From assembly GCF_900184935.1 (NCBI RefSeq), contig NZ_FXYE01000002.1, positions 1,665,501-1,729,500 of the forward strand: a stretch of 64,000 nt of DNA. Direction: 5' to 3'. The position numbers were made by a program, and so were the translations under genes. Below are positions 51,334 through 60,262 of this stretch, one piece after another. The DNA comes from Actibacterium lipolyticum. GTDB taxonomy: Bacteria; Pseudomonadota; Alphaproteobacteria; Rhodobacterales; Rhodobacteraceae. Position 1 is the first letter of the stretch, and every line of letters starts with the position of its first letter. The notes under the pieces are model-generated. The model saw only the letters and a program-made list of their open reading frames with translations. It was not told where the DNA came from and searched no databases.

Positions 51334-52130
51334 TACACCGCATTTTGAAGCAATGTCAGCGCCGTTGACGCGGGGCTGTATGCCGCCGAAGAGTTTGCAA
51401 GCTGGGATCTTATAAGGAAAAGGCGCGTCAGTTCCTCCATCTTTTCGGGGATTGCGAATTGATCGACTTCACCACTCCCAAAGACGCTTTCGGCACGGTC
51501 GCGAAACACCTCAAGCTGTTTGTCGATATCCAGCGCAGCAAACGAACTGGGCAAGCCAAAGGTGGTTTCAAACACCGTTCGCAAAGGTTCGGACCCCATG
51601 ACGCCGTACCACTTTGCGTTGTTGCTGCTGTCAGATCCGGCCAGTTCGCCCAACTCGCGCGTTAGGTTCATCACAAGGCGCATATCGTCGTTCTGATTAC
51701 CGACGGCGATTTCGAATTGCCGCGTTTTGTAGGCATCTAGAATTCCATCAGCGAAGTCAGGCTTCTGCGAGTTTGGGGCATCTTCGCCGCCAAAGCCAAA
51801 CGCCTCGGCGAATTTCAGATAGCTTTTATCGGCCAGTTTGTTGGCAAGGGCATCGTCGCTTTCGACCCCGTCTGCCAGAACTTTTTGAATGAAAAATCGG
51901 TTGTTGATGTCGTCATCCAAACCGAACGCGCCTAGAGCGACGGATAGCAGGCGCCGATCGGCAACCAAGGCTTCAGCGCTGGTGACCTTGCCGATGTTTT
52001 CACGAAAATACGCCTGATCCCGTTTGATCGCTGGCGATGCGTCATAGGCGGTTTTCTGGGCGTCCATTGTACGCTCCAGAAACCGCCAGCCGACGAAGCC
52101 GCCGAACGGAATGACAGGTTGAAACGTCAT
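51330..52130 (-). CDS. DUF1217 family flagellar-cluster protein
   Basis: A 266-residue, probably all-alpha protein without signal or membrane segments. The repeat-like pattern of 'D-x-L...LKVLLEDGVESDDALANKLADKSYLKFAEAFGF' (residues about 80-115) and RQFEIAVGNQNDDMRLVMNL is the DUF1217 signature. Such proteins occur in flagellar loci of Rhodobacterales and Rhizobiales, role unknown. Its start overlaps flbT by four bases, so it belongs to the fliC-flaF-flbT transcript and may concern flagellin secretion or regulation. Confidence 0.85.
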   Translation of the reverse strand: MTFQPVIPFGGFVGWRFLERTMDAQKTAYDASPAIKRDQAYFRENIGKVTSAEALVADRRLLSVALGAFGLDDDINNRFFIQKVLADGVESDDALANKLADKSYLKFAEAFGFGGEDAPNSQKPDFADGILDAYKTRQFEIAVGNQNDDMRLVMNLTRELGELAGSDSSNNAKWYGVMGSEPLRTVFETTFGLPSSFAALDIDKQLEVFRDRAESVFGSGEVDQFAIPEKMEELTRLFLIRSQLANSSAAYSPASTALTLLQNAVY

Positions 52131-52531
52131 GCCTGCGTCGCGGCAAGCAGCCGCTCTTCGCGGGGAAGAAGGCCGCGCATCGCCTTTAGGGCCTGATAGA
52201 ACTGCCCACCCAGCACCGCATCACTTGCGGTGTTCAGCTGAAGACGGCTGTCATGGTCGGTCAGCACCTGACTAAGCTGTTCGATTCCGCGCAGAAGCTG
52301 CATCTTTGCGTCGTCGGGCTCGGCATCCCCTGCAAGGACAAGCTGCGCGATATAACACACCCGACGTACGGGGGTGTTGACCTCTTCTGGGTGAATGGCG
52401 TCGCGCAGGCGCAGGATGTTTGCGTCCGGTGTTACAATGCTAAGCCGCGAACGCCTGTCGCCGTTTTCGATGACCGCGCCGTTGACCAATACCCGCTCTT
52501 TTGGGGCGAGTTTTAAGACGAGCCCGCTCAT
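52127..52531 (-). CDS. flbT: Flagellin translation regulator FlbT
   Basis: A 134-residue protein that begins LVLKLAPKERVLVNGAVIENGDRRSRLSI, the FlbT signature. In Caulobacter and its relatives FlbT binds the flagellin mRNA leader and stops translation until the hook is complete. The fliC gene is 455 bases upstream and has a structured leader (54492-54531), which fits this control. It overlaps flaF by four bases (ATGA). Confidence 0.95.
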   Translation of the reverse strand: MSGLVLKLAPKERVLVNGAVIENGDRRSRLSIVTPDANILRLRDAIHPEEVNTPVRRVCYIAQLVLAGDAEPDDAKMQLLRGIEQLSQVLTDHDSRLQLNTASDAVLGGQFYQALKAMRGLLPREERLLAATQA

Positions 52532-52908
52532 GTCGTCAGCCCCGCGTTGCTTAGGCCGCGCATGACAGAGGTGTTAATCTCGACCAGAATTTCGGGGGTT
52601 TCCGTGCCAGACAAAATCTTGCGCGTATGGGCGTTGGTGAATTCGGCCAGATAGAACAGCTGCGCGCGCAATGCTTCGGGCAGGGAATTGCCCGCCTCGG
52701 CGACATCGGCGGCAAGGGCTGTCCACAGTTTACGGTTGTCGTGCAGGGCGGCCGCTAAGACGGGAAAGCCCGTTTTCGGGTCTGCGCCAGCTTGTTTTAG
52801 CCGCGCGGTCACCTGCGCGAAGATGTCATATTCAATGCTTCTTGGTGTTCGTATCGCCGCCTGCAAGGGCGCGGAATAGGCCGTTTTGGCCCGCAGATGC
52901 GCGGTCAT
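52528..52908 (-). CDS. flaF: Flagellin assembly/regulatory protein FlaF
   Basis: A 126-residue protein with YSAPLQAAIRTPRSIEYDIFAQVTARLKQA, then DNRKLWTALAADVAEAGNSLPEALRAQLFYLAEFTNAHTRKIL, the FlaF pattern. FlaF is needed for flagellin secretion or translation in alphaproteobacteria, with an effect opposite to FlbT. It starts 77 bases after the fliC stop, beyond a terminator-like hairpin, so fliC is probably made in excess of flaF and flbT. Confidence 0.95.
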   Translation of the reverse strand: MTAHLRAKTAYSAPLQAAIRTPRSIEYDIFAQVTARLKQAGADPKTGFPVLAAALHDNRKLWTALAADVAEAGNSLPEALRAQLFYLAEFTNAHTRKILSGTETPEILVEINTSVMRGLSNAGLTT

Positions 52909-52950
52909 GCGCTTTCCTTCCGAATTGGATTGGGGTCAGGTCGCGGGAAA

Positions 52951-52979
52951 AGTGGGCCGGGGCGAATGCCGCCCCGGCC
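52951..52979 (-). terminator. Terminator-like hairpin after fliC
   Basis: A perfect 10-base-pair stem, GGCCGGGGCG (52955-52964) and CGCCCCGGCC (52970-52979), loop of five bases, seven bases after the fliC stop. On the minus strand CACTTTTCCC follows. It probably ends most fliC transcripts and lets some pass into flaF-flbT. Confidence 0.75.
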
Positions 52980-52985
52980 AAGCCA

Positions 52986-54470
52986 TTAGCGGAACAGTGA
53001 CAAGATGTTCTGCGGTGCTTGGTTCGCGATCGAAAGCGCCTGTGTGCCAAGTTGCTGCTGTACCTGAAGCGCCTGAAGCCGGGCCGATGTTGCCTCCATA
53101 TCCGCATCAACAAGCGAACCGATGCCCGATTTCAGGGCGTCCGTCAGTTTGCCGATGAAATCGCTTTGCGTTTCGATACGCCCTTCGACGGAACCGAAGG
53201 ATGCGGCGGCATCAATGGAATTGTTGATCAGTGTTTCAACATTGCCCAATGCAGCCTTTGCGCCTGCATCGGTGGTAACGTCGATACCACCAAGCCCAAA
53301 GAGCCCGCCCGAAGCCGTGCCATCAGCCGCACCCGCGCGAGAAAGCGCAGCGGGGGTTGCGCCATCGTTATCAACCTTAAGGGTCCACTGGCCCGCATCA
53401 TTTTGCGAAACCTCGGTCGAGATATCTTCGTTTCCGCCACCATCAACAGCGGCTTTCAAACCACGTGCGACATCTTCGAAAGTTTCGCCTTTCCCAGCCA
53501 CATATGTGAAGGCGGTGCCGCCCACGCTGATCTGATAGCCATCCCCTTCGGCGACGTTCGCAGCGGATGAGAAGGTCATCGTTTCCGCGCGTTCGGAAAT
53601 CTCTGTGCCAGACAGGGTAATGTCGGTTGCACCACCATTTTTGGTTCCGGACACAGCCACATCTTCGAAGGCGCGGGTCGACGTCAGCGTCACGACCCCG
53701 CTTGCCGCGCTTGCAGTGATACCAACCAGACCCAAAGCGTTGATCGCACCAGAGATGGAATCCGCCGCGGCACTTTCATCGCCCGAGATTTCACCAGCCG
53801 CAAAGCTAACGGTGGCACCGCCGACGTTGATTTCGAACGCATCGCCAGACACGTCAGCATCAGCGGCCAGTGTGATGGTCGCGGTATTACCTGCATTCGA
53901 GGCCGACGTATCGGAAAGCGTGGCGTTCGCAGAAAGGTCGGTGCCAGAGCCCAAAACACCAGCCGTGGAGGAAAGGTCTTGGCGATCAACCGAGATGCTG
54001 GAGGCCTTGACCGTGCCGTCGTTAGATCGGTCGAGGGACGACAGGATATCAACGCTATCGGTGCCTTCGACAAGGTTCAGGCCATTGAACTGAGCCGCGC
54101 CAACAACCGCAGTGATCTGATCACGCAACGAGTTGATGTCTGTCTGGATTTTTTCGCGATCTACGTTGCTTTCCTGTGCTGCAACGACCTTGCCTTTGAT
54201 ATCGGTCAGCAGGTCAGAGACAGTTTCCGACGCCTGACGCGCAACAGAAACGGTTGATTCACCCAGCGCCAAGCTTTCCGAAATTGCCTTAAACCCGTTT
54301 ACGTCGGCTTCCATCACTTTTGAAATCGCCCACACGGCCGAGTTGTCTTTTGCGGTGGCCACGGATTTACCTGTTGCGATTTCATCCTGGGTTTTGGTGA
54401 GGTTCGCGTTGATGCCCTTCAAAGTCTGAAGAGCAACCATTGCGCTGTTATTTGTCAGAATACTGGACAT
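52986..54470 (-). CDS. fliC: Flagellin
   Basis: A 494-residue filament protein. The N-terminal D0/D1 part (SSILTNNSAMVALQTLKGINANL, then EIATGKSVATAKDNSAVWAIS) and the C-terminal helix (SARLQALQVQQQLGTQALSIANQAPQNILSLF) are strongly flagellin-like. The middle (about 190-400) holds two related modules with GDAFEINVGG at 209-218 and GDGYQISVGG at 309-318. The protein lacks cysteine, as usual for alphaproteobacterial flagellin. AAGGA lies eight bases before the start. It is the first gene of its transcript, followed by flaF and flbT. Confidence 0.97.
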   Translation of the reverse strand: MSSILTNNSAMVALQTLKGINANLTKTQDEIATGKSVATAKDNSAVWAISKVMEADVNGFKAISESLALGESTVSVARQASETVSDLLTDIKGKVVAAQESNVDREKIQTDINSLRDQITAVVGAAQFNGLNLVEGTDSVDILSSLDRSNDGTVKASSISVDRQDLSSTAGVLGSGTDLSANATLSDTSASNAGNTATITLAADADVSGDAFEINVGGATVSFAAGEISGDESAAADSISGAINALGLVGITASAASGVVTLTSTRAFEDVAVSGTKNGGATDITLSGTEISERAETMTFSSAANVAEGDGYQISVGGTAFTYVAGKGETFEDVARGLKAAVDGGGNEDISTEVSQNDAGQWTLKVDNDGATPAALSRAGAADGTASGGLFGLGGIDVTTDAGAKAALGNVETLINNSIDAAASFGSVEGRIETQSDFIGKLTDALKSGIGSLVDADMEATSARLQALQVQQQLGTQALSIANQAPQNILSLFR

Positions 54471-54491
54471 AGTAAGTTCCTTTAAGCATAG

Positions 54492-54531
54492 GGCGCTTTT
54501 GCGCCTGATCAGTACGCCGCAGGTTTGCGGC
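54492..54531 (-). promoter_or_regulatory. Two hairpins in the flagellin mRNA leader
   Basis: On the minus strand two perfect stem-loops lie 22-61 bases before the fliC start: GCCGCA/TGCGGC (54516-54521 and 54526-54531, four-base loop) and GGCGC-AAAA-GCGCC (54492-54505). The second ends about 9 bases before the ribosome-binding site AAGGA. A FlbT binding site or translational control element is a fair guess, given flbT downstream. Confidence 0.5.
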
Positions 54532-54561
54532 TGGAACGGTATTTCACCCGTGCGGACCTAT

Positions 54562-54573
54562 GCTGTGCACAGC
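54562..54573. promoter_or_regulatory. 12-bp palindrome upstream of fliC
   Basis: GCTGTGCACAGC is a perfect palindrome 92 bases before the fliC start. It may be a regulator site for the flagellin promoter or part of the leader. No convincing sigma-54 (GG-N10-GC) or sigma-28 promoter was found nearby by eye. Confidence 0.35.
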
Positions 54574-54674
54574 CGCGCCACCCCGTGTGGAATGCAAAGA
54601 CGAACCTGAGCGCCAAGTGCTAAGAACTCGCTAAAGGGTGTTTTCCAGATCGATAGGATTTGACTTAACTTGCG

Positions 54675-55013
54675 TCATGCTCTGCGCAGAAGTTTGATGC
54701 CGCTTTGCGTCGTGCACAGACGTTGGCCGAACCGGTCGTAAGTGTTCAGGTCGGCCCCGCGATTTTGGATGGCCTTCAGTCGTTCCCTTGCACCATCAAG
54801 CCCGCGCTGTGCCGCCGAAAGCAGCCTCGCGTTGCGTTGGGCCGCCACCCTTAGGGCGGAAAGATCGGCAGGCGTTTCTGGCGCAAGCTGTCCTTGGATG
54901 CGCGCCTTTTCCGCAGTGATCTTTTCAAGGTCCGCGAATTGGCCAGACAGCAGAACGGCCCGTTCGCGTTCCAGCAGATCATGAAGGGTGTTTAAGAGCT
55001 TAGCGTTATCCAT
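54675..55013 (-). CDS. FlgN-like export chaperone candidate
   Basis: A 112-residue, wholly alpha-helical protein (LLNTLHDLLERERAVLLSGQFADLEKITAEKARIQGQL at the N terminus). The pattern of an N-terminal helix with LxxLxxLLxxExxxLxxG-xxxxLxxLxxEK is that of FlgN, the chaperone of hook-filament junction proteins FlgK and FlgL. The ATG at 55013 has GGAG seven bases upstream; a GTG at 55019 is too close to it. The start overlaps the flgJ-like gene by eight bases. Neither flgK nor flgL was found in the window. Confidence 0.7.
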   Translation of the reverse strand: MDNAKLLNTLHDLLERERAVLLSGQFADLEKITAEKARIQGQLAPETPADLSALRVAAQRNARLLSAAQRGLDGARERLKAIQNRGADLNTYDRFGQRLCTTQSGIKLLRRA

Positions 55014-55281
55014 TTGCACGCTCCTTCAGGGCTTCGAACAGATGCTCGGCCAAACCGATTCTGCCGCTTTTCACCATTTCTTCGGCCTGCGCTGTGCGTA
55101 AGAAAGAGCCGAACTGCTCCTCGCCCGCGCCTCCGCCGAAGGATTCTTGAGCAGCACCGAATCCCGTCGATTTCAGCATCTCTGCCAAAAAATTCGCTTC
55201 CAGCTGGTCGGCTGCGCGGCGAAGTTTTGCATCGTGCGCGGTGTGTGCGGGTGGCGCGGCGGAATTTAGTGCATCAATCAT
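55006..55281 (-). CDS. flgJ: Rod-binding protein (FlgJ N-terminal domain only)
   Basis: A 91-residue protein equal to the rod-cap domain of FlgJ: DAKLRRAADQLEANFLAEMLKSTG and GGGAGEEQFGSFLRTAQAEEMVKSGRIGLAEHLFEAL. The peptidoglycan hydrolase domain found in enterobacterial FlgJ is absent; the separate sltF gene supplies that activity. The ATG at 55281 has AAGGA seven bases upstream. The two genes of this small minus-strand unit face the divergent fliK gene. Confidence 0.88.
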   Translation of the reverse strand: MIDALNSAAPPAHTAHDAKLRRAADQLEANFLAEMLKSTGFGAAQESFGGGAGEEQFGSFLRTAQAEEMVKSGRIGLAEHLFEALKERANG

Positions 55282-55397
55282 GGGGCATTCCTTCAATTTC
55301 GATTTGTTTGGCTGACATTGGGCTGGTTCCGGTAAAGAAGTGGTAACTTCGATGCCGCATGACTTTCGCAACGATCATTTGAAGGTCAGTGCAGCGA

Positions 55398-56309
55398 ATG
55401 CCCATTGTGACGCCTATCCAGACAGCCGGAATGATGCCCTCCCCGCAGGTGGCGGTTCCCTTGCCCGATGGCCCAGCCGTGGCGGCGGAGTTCACGGCCA
55501 TTTTGATGGGCAAGGGGGCGGTTACAGCCGAAGAGGTTACGCCAGTCGATACCGTTGTTGAGGATCTGGAGGTTGAGGACCCGCCCGAATTCGAAACTGT
55601 GCCGGGCACGGCCGCGCCCAAGGAATTGCCCCTGCCTGTTCCCAAAGGGGGGCAGCAGTTCTTGCCTGATGCAGAACCGGACATGCTCGTCGCTGTCACG
55701 TCACGATCGCTTGGTGACGTGCAAAACGATGCAGGCCCCCCAACAGAACCGCCGCTGGCCAGTGGGATGCCAGGAAGCGCCGCGGACAAGCTGGCCCCAG
55801 CAGTGGCCAATATGATCCCTGACGTTGGTGCCGCTGATCAGAGTCTCGATTTGCCCGATCCTTTGCCAATCCTTGAACCCCGAAGCAGCGCAGAGCCAAC
55901 CCGGATCGCGCAAACGGTATCGGTGCAGGCCTCGCAAGCGCCCGTTATCCGGCAAGTCGTCGAAATCGCTCATGCCACGCAGCAGGGAACGGTCGAGGTT
56001 GCACTAAACCCCGAAGAGTTGGGCAAGGTGCGGATGAATTTATCAACCTCGGAAGGTTCCATATCAGTCTCTATTCTGGCGGAAAGGCCCGAAACGACAG
56101 AGCTGTTGCGGAATAATATCGACGCTCTTGGGAAAGAGCTTCGTGCATTGGGCTACTCCGATCTGAGCTTTGATTTCGCTGGCGACGCCGGGCAGCAGGG
56201 ACAGCACGGCGACAATCCTGACGCGCCGCAGGGGGCCGCTGACCCGGCTGAAAGCGAACTTACCAAAACAATTGTGACCCTAAGCGATGGGTTGGACATT
56301 CGTATCTGA
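55398..56309 (+). CDS. fliK: Flagellar hook-length control protein FliK
   Basis: About 303 residues. The first 190 are Pro/Ala/Glu-rich and probably disordered, as in FliK rulers. The C-terminal domain contains VEIAHATQQGTVEVALNPEELGKVRMNLSTSEGSISVSILAERPETTELLRNNIDALGKELRALG, the Flg_hook signature. FliK measures the hook and switches FlhB specificity. GTG at 55389 and ATG at 55398 are both possible starts; GAAGG at 55381-55385 serves neither perfectly. The flgD gene follows after 12 bases. Confidence 0.9.
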   Translation: MPIVTPIQTAGMMPSPQVAVPLPDGPAVAAEFTAILMGKGAVTAEEVTPVDTVVEDLEVEDPPEFETVPGTAAPKELPLPVPKGGQQFLPDAEPDMLVAVTSRSLGDVQNDAGPPTEPPLASGMPGSAADKLAPAVANMIPDVGAADQSLDLPDPLPILEPRSSAEPTRIAQTVSVQASQAPVIRQVVEIAHATQQGTVEVALNPEELGKVRMNLSTSEGSISVSILAERPETTELLRNNIDALGKELRALGYSDLSFDFAGDAGQQGQHGDNPDAPQGAADPAESELTKTIVTLSDGLDIRI

Positions 56310-56321
56310 AAGGACCCCGCA

Positions 56322-56972
56322 ATGGACGTTTCCGCGACCACCAGCACAACGACGACGCCGACGACGAACACCAAGGCGTCCCCAGTCATTTCGTCAGACT
56401 TCGAAACGTTCTTGAAAATGCTGACGACGCAGATGGAAAACCAAGACCCGCTGAACCCGGTCGAATCTTCAGATTTCGCGGTGCAACTGGCGACGTTTTC
56501 AGGGGTCGAACAGCAAGTGCAGACGAACAACCTGTTGTCACAGCTTAGCACGCAAATGGGGACCAGCAGCATGGCCCAATTCGCTGGCTGGGTCGGAATG
56601 GAGGCGCGCGTTGCCGCGCCCGCATCTTATAACGGGCAACCCGTCACCGTTATTCCTGAGCCCCAAGCCTTGGCAGATCGCGCGACACTTGTGGTGAAAG
56701 ACGCCAGCGGCGCAACGGTTCAGCGGCTAGAGCTTTCAGTTAACGGCGACCCTTATACATGGTCTGGCCTGAACGATGCGGGCATTCCGCTTAAGGACGG
56801 GCTCTATAGTTTTTCGGTCGAAAGCTATTCCAACGGCGCGTTGCTTGGCACCACCCCGGCCGAAGTTTATGCAACCGTAACAGAAGCCCGGATCAGCGAT
56901 GGCGCGACCACGCTGGTTCTAGATGGTGGCACCGAGGTTTCAACAACCGCAGTGACGGCATTGCGCAACTAA
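56322..56972 (+). CDS. flgD: Hook scaffolding protein FlgD
   Basis: A 216-residue hook-cap protein. The N-terminal FlgD motif SSDFETFLKMLTTQMENQDPLNPVESSDFAVQLATFSGVEQQVQTN is clear, preceded by a threonine-rich stretch (TTSTTTTPTTNT). The C-terminal part has the FlgD tudor/Ig-like fold with GDPYTWSGLNDAGIPLKDGLYSFSV. It caps the growing hook, yet flgE, the hook gene, is not in the window. It is the last flagellar gene and converges with ubiB after a three-base gap. Confidence 0.96.
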   Translation: MDVSATTSTTTTPTTNTKASPVISSDFETFLKMLTTQMENQDPLNPVESSDFAVQLATFSGVEQQVQTNNLLSQLSTQMGTSSMAQFAGWVGMEARVAAPASYNGQPVTVIPEPQALADRATLVVKDASGATVQRLELSVNGDPYTWSGLNDAGIPLKDGLYSFSVESYSNGALLGTTPAEVYATVTEARISDGATTLVLDGGTEVSTTAVTALRN

Positions 56973-56975
56973 TGC

Positions 56976-58505
56976 CTAAAACGCGGATGCCGCGAACACA
57001 GCTGCCCCCGTAAGCGCGGCCCCCAACCCCATCCACAGGATCGGACGCAGGGAAAAGCCTCGCTTGGCAGGCTCTGTCTGCGCATTCTGGCTTAGCAAGG
57101 CGGCTTCGGCCATTTGCGGAAGCTTGGGGCCAAAGCGGGCCAAAACGCGGGCGGTTTTGCCAAGGTCACGCAGGAACGCTTTGGGGCCGATGTTTTCCTT
57201 GATGTAATCTTCGACGATGGGCTGGGCGACTTCCCAGATGTTGATGTGATCATCCAAAGAACGCGCCACGCCTTCGACCACAACCATCGTGCGTTGCAGC
57301 AGGATAAGTTCGGTCCGGGTTTGCATGCCGAAGCGTTCGGTCACTTCAAACAGATAGCTCAGCAAACGTGCCATCGAAATATGCGACGCATCCATGCCAA
57401 AGATCGGGTCGCCCACTGCACGCAGGGCGCGGGCGAATTCGTCGATGTCGCGGTCGGCAGGCACATAGCCAGCTTCGAAATGGACCTCGGCGACACGGCG
57501 GTAATCTTGGCGGATAAACCCGAACAGAATCTCGGCATAGACGCGGCGGGTGTATTCATCGATCCGGCCCATGATGCCGAAGTCGTAGCAAAGGATATCG
57601 CCATTCGCGCCGACCTTCAGGTTGCCCTGATGCATATCGGCGTGGAAAAACCCATCGCGTAGCGCGTGTTGCAGGAACAGCTGTAGCACCCGTTCGCCCA
57701 GCACCCGGCGGTCATGCCCGGCGGCGTCAATCGCCGCGTTGTTGCCCAGCGGCGCGCCTTCGGCCCAGCCCAGCGTCATCACCCGGCGGTTTGACAGCGC
57801 CCAAAACGTGGCCGGAACGGAAAAGCCTGCATCCTCTTTCGTGTTTGCAGCAAATTCCGACGCGGCCGAGGATTCCAGCCGCAGGTCTAGTTCGCCCGAA
57901 ACCACGCCTTCGAAATGTTCGACCACATCCGTGGGCCGCAACCGGCGCGAGGCAGGGGAAAGGCGTTCGATGATGGAGGCCGCGAAATAGAACGCGTCGA
58001 TGTCTTTCTGGAACGCTCGTTCAATGCCGGGGCGCAGTACTTTTACAGCAACCTCTTCGCCGGTATCGGCCAAACGCGCGCGGTGCACCTGCGCGATCGA
58101 GGCCGCGGCGACAGGTTCGCTGAACTCGCTGAACAGCTGATCGACGGGCAGTTCCAGTTCTTCCTCGATCAGCTTTTTGGCAACATCGGTGGAAAAGGGC
58201 GGCAAGTCGTCCTGCAGTTTGCGCAGCTGCACGGCCAGCTCTTCGCCGACTACATCCGGGCGGGTCGAAAGGATTTGGCCGAATTTGATATAGGCCGGGC
58301 CAAGCGCTGTTAGCGCCCGTGTGGCGGGGGGCAACGTCGGGTCGCCCTTTTCACCCAGCCATTTGAATGGCCACGCGCCGACACGGGCCAAGATGCGAAG
58401 ATGCCGGGGGGCGTTCATCGCCTCAAGCACCACACCCATGGCACCGGTGCGTTCCAAGGTGGCGCCGGTTACGATCAATCGCCAGATATTATGAGGGCCG
58501 CGCAC
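56976..58505 (-). CDS. ubiB: Ubiquinone biosynthesis protein UbiB
   Basis: A 509-residue atypical kinase/ATPase of the ABC1/ADCK family. The signature KxGQ motif is in YIKFGQILSTRPDVVGEELAVQL, with an Ala-rich nucleotide loop (AAASIAQVHRA) and DFGIMGRIDE at the metal site. The C terminus has two hydrophobic helices (FSLRPILWMGLGAALTGAAVF). UbiB supports coenzyme Q synthesis at the inner membrane. It starts one base after the ubiE stop, so the two form an operon. Confidence 0.96.
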   Translation of the reverse strand: MRGPHNIWRLIVTGATLERTGAMGVVLEAMNAPRHLRILARVGAWPFKWLGEKGDPTLPPATRALTALGPAYIKFGQILSTRPDVVGEELAVQLRKLQDDLPPFSTDVAKKLIEEELELPVDQLFSEFSEPVAAASIAQVHRARLADTGEEVAVKVLRPGIERAFQKDIDAFYFAASIIERLSPASRRLRPTDVVEHFEGVVSGELDLRLESSAASEFAANTKEDAGFSVPATFWALSNRRVMTLGWAEGAPLGNNAAIDAAGHDRRVLGERVLQLFLQHALRDGFFHADMHQGNLKVGANGDILCYDFGIMGRIDEYTRRVYAEILFGFIRQDYRRVAEVHFEAGYVPADRDIDEFARALRAVGDPIFGMDASHISMARLLSYLFEVTERFGMQTRTELILLQRTMVVVEGVARSLDDHINIWEVAQPIVEDYIKENIGPKAFLRDLGKTARVLARFGPKLPQMAEAALLSQNAQTEPAKRGFSLRPILWMGLGAALTGAAVFAASAF

Positions 58506-59258
58506 TTAAATCTTCCACCCCGAATGAAGGGCCGCAACACCCATGGTCATGTTGCGGTATTTCACGTTTTCAAACCCGGCTGTGCGGATCATCTGTGCAA
58601 AGGTTTCCTGATCGGGGAACTGGCGGATCGACTCCACCAGATACTGATAGCTGTCACGATCATTCGCCACGATCTGACCCATCACCGGGATTACGTTGAA
58701 CGAATACCGATCATAGGCCCACTGCATCGCGGGGTTCGGAAGCTGGCTAAATTCCAGCACCATTAGGCGGCCACCGGGGCGAAGCACGCGGTAAGCCTCG
58801 TTCAAGGCATCCTGAACGCGGGTGACGTTCCGAATGCCGAACGAGATGGTGTAGACGTCAAAGCTGTTATCCTCGAACGGCAGGGACATCGCATCGCCGA
58901 CGACCCAGTCAAGGTTATCGGCCATCTGCTCAGCCTCGGCGCGTTGGCGCCCTTCGACCAGCATGGATTCGGTCATGTCCAACACAACAGAGGCCGCGCC
59001 CGGTGCGCGTTTCAAAAAGCGGAAGGAAACGTCGCCGGTACCGCCAGCCACATCCAGCAGCCGCTGATGCGGGCGGGGGGCAAGCCAATCCATCATCGCG
59101 TCTTTCCAGATGCGGTGGATGCCCATCGACATCAGGTCGTTCATCACGTCATAGCGCGATGCAACGCGGGTAAAGACGCCATGTACCATCCCGGCTTTGT
59201 CGCCTTCGGGTACATCCTGAAATCCGAAATGCGTGGTTTTCTGGTTGTCGTTGGTCAT
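58506..59258 (-). CDS. ubiE: Ubiquinone/menaquinone methyltransferase UbiE
   Basis: About 250 residues of a SAM-dependent C-methyltransferase. Motif I is [13 protein letters not shown], motif [24 protein letters not shown], and [28 protein letters not shown] follows; these are UbiE signatures. It methylates demethoxy-ubiquinone or demethylmenaquinone. The ATG at 59258 has AAGG six bases upstream and is preferred to a TTG at 59279. It is divergent from mutM. Confidence 0.96.
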   Translation of the reverse strand: MTNDNQKTTHFGFQDVPEGDKAGMVHGVFTRVASRYDVMNDLMSMGIHRIWKDAMMDWLAPRPHQRLLDVAGGTGDVSFRFLKRAPGAASVVLDMTESMLVEGRQRAEAEQMADNLDWVVGDAMSLPFEDNSFDVYTISFGIRNVTRVQDALNEAYRVLRPGGRLMVLEFSQLPNPAMQWAYDRYSFNVIPVMGQIVANDRDSYQYLVESIRQFPDQETFAQMIRTAGFENVKYRNMTMGVAALHSGWKI

Positions 59259-59346
59259 CGGGGCCTTGCCGTCTGTCAAAACTACCCCTCCTTATAGAGC
59301 GCCTGCCGGGTGTTACAATGCGCCCCACTGCCAGAGGAACAGCAAG

Positions 59347-60198
59347 ATGCCCGAATTGCCCGAAGTCGAGACAGTCCGCCGCGGCCTGACCCCCGCGATG
59401 GAGGGGCAGATCATCACCAAAGCTGCCGTCAATCGCCCCGATCTGCGCTGGCCGTTCCCCGAACGCATGGCCGAACGGCTGACCGGCAAACGGGTGGAAC
59501 GTTTGCGCCGCCGTTCAAAATACATCCTTGTGGACCTGGACAGCGGCGAAACCCTGATCATTCATCTTGGGATGTCGGGCCGGATGCAGGTGTCGGGCGA
59601 TCCGCTGGGCCAGTTTCACCACGAACACCCCGCACCGGAAAAGCATGACCACGTTGTGTTCGACATGGAAAACGGCGCGCGCGTTACCTTCAACGATGCG
59701 CGCCGATTTGGCGCGATGGATATGGCCGCAACCGACACGCTGGATGAACATTGGCTGCTGAAAGATATTGGCCCCGAACCCTTGGGCAACACATTTAACG
59801 GTGACTATTTGGCAGAGCGGTTAAAGGGCCGGATGAGCCCGATCAAAACTGCGCTTTTGGATCAGCGCATCGTTGCGGGGTTGGGTAATATTTACGTTTG
59901 CGAGGTGCTGAATCGGGCGGGAATCTCTCCGAAACGGAAGGCTGGGCAGCTTTCCTCGGCCCGCGCGGCCAGTCTTGTACCGGTGATACGTAACGTCTTG
60001 GAGGACGCGATTTCGGCTGGTGGCTCCTCTCTTAAGGATCATCGGCAAACGGATGGCGAATTGGGCTATTTTCAGCATAATTTTAAGGCTTATGGCCGCG
60101 AGGGCGAACCCTGCCTGACCCCGGGTTGCACCGGCGAAATAGGGCGAATCGTCCAGTCTGGACGTTCAACTTTCTATTGTACGCAATGCCAAAGATAA
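59347..60198 (+). CDS. mutM: Formamidopyrimidine-DNA glycosylase
   Basis: A 283-residue Fpg/MutM repair enzyme that removes 8-oxoguanine. The mature N terminus PELPEVE (Pro2, Glu3) is catalytic; [10 protein letters not shown] carries the conserved lysine; the C-terminal zinc finger has Cys residues in [10 protein letters not shown] and YCTQC. The start ATG at 59347 matches the invariant N terminus; upstream residues are not family-like. GAGGA precedes it. It faces ubiE across an 88-base gap. Confidence 0.97.
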   Translation: MPELPEVETVRRGLTPAMEGQIITKAAVNRPDLRWPFPERMAERLTGKRVERLRRRSKYILVDLDSGETLIIHLGMSGRMQVSGDPLGQFHHEHPAPEKHDHVVFDMENGARVTFNDARRFGAMDMAATDTLDEHWLLKDIGPEPLGNTFNGDYLAERLKGRMSPIKTALLDQRIVAGLGNIYVCEVLNRAGISPKRKAGQLSSARAASLVPVIRNVLEDAISAGGSSLKDHRQTDGELGYFQHNFKAYGREGEPCLTPGCTGEIGRIVQSGRSTFYCTQCQR

Positions 60199-60262
60199 CT
60201 TGATTGCAGGGGCAAGGCTGGTAAGGAATCGGCTTCGAACATCAACGGAGGCGACTTTCGCC

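Noticed and set aside
54471-54674. Sigma-54 or sigma-28 promoter for fliC
   Set aside because: Several GG and TGGC stretches were checked, but none has the GG-N10-GC spacing, and no convincing sigma-28 pair was found.
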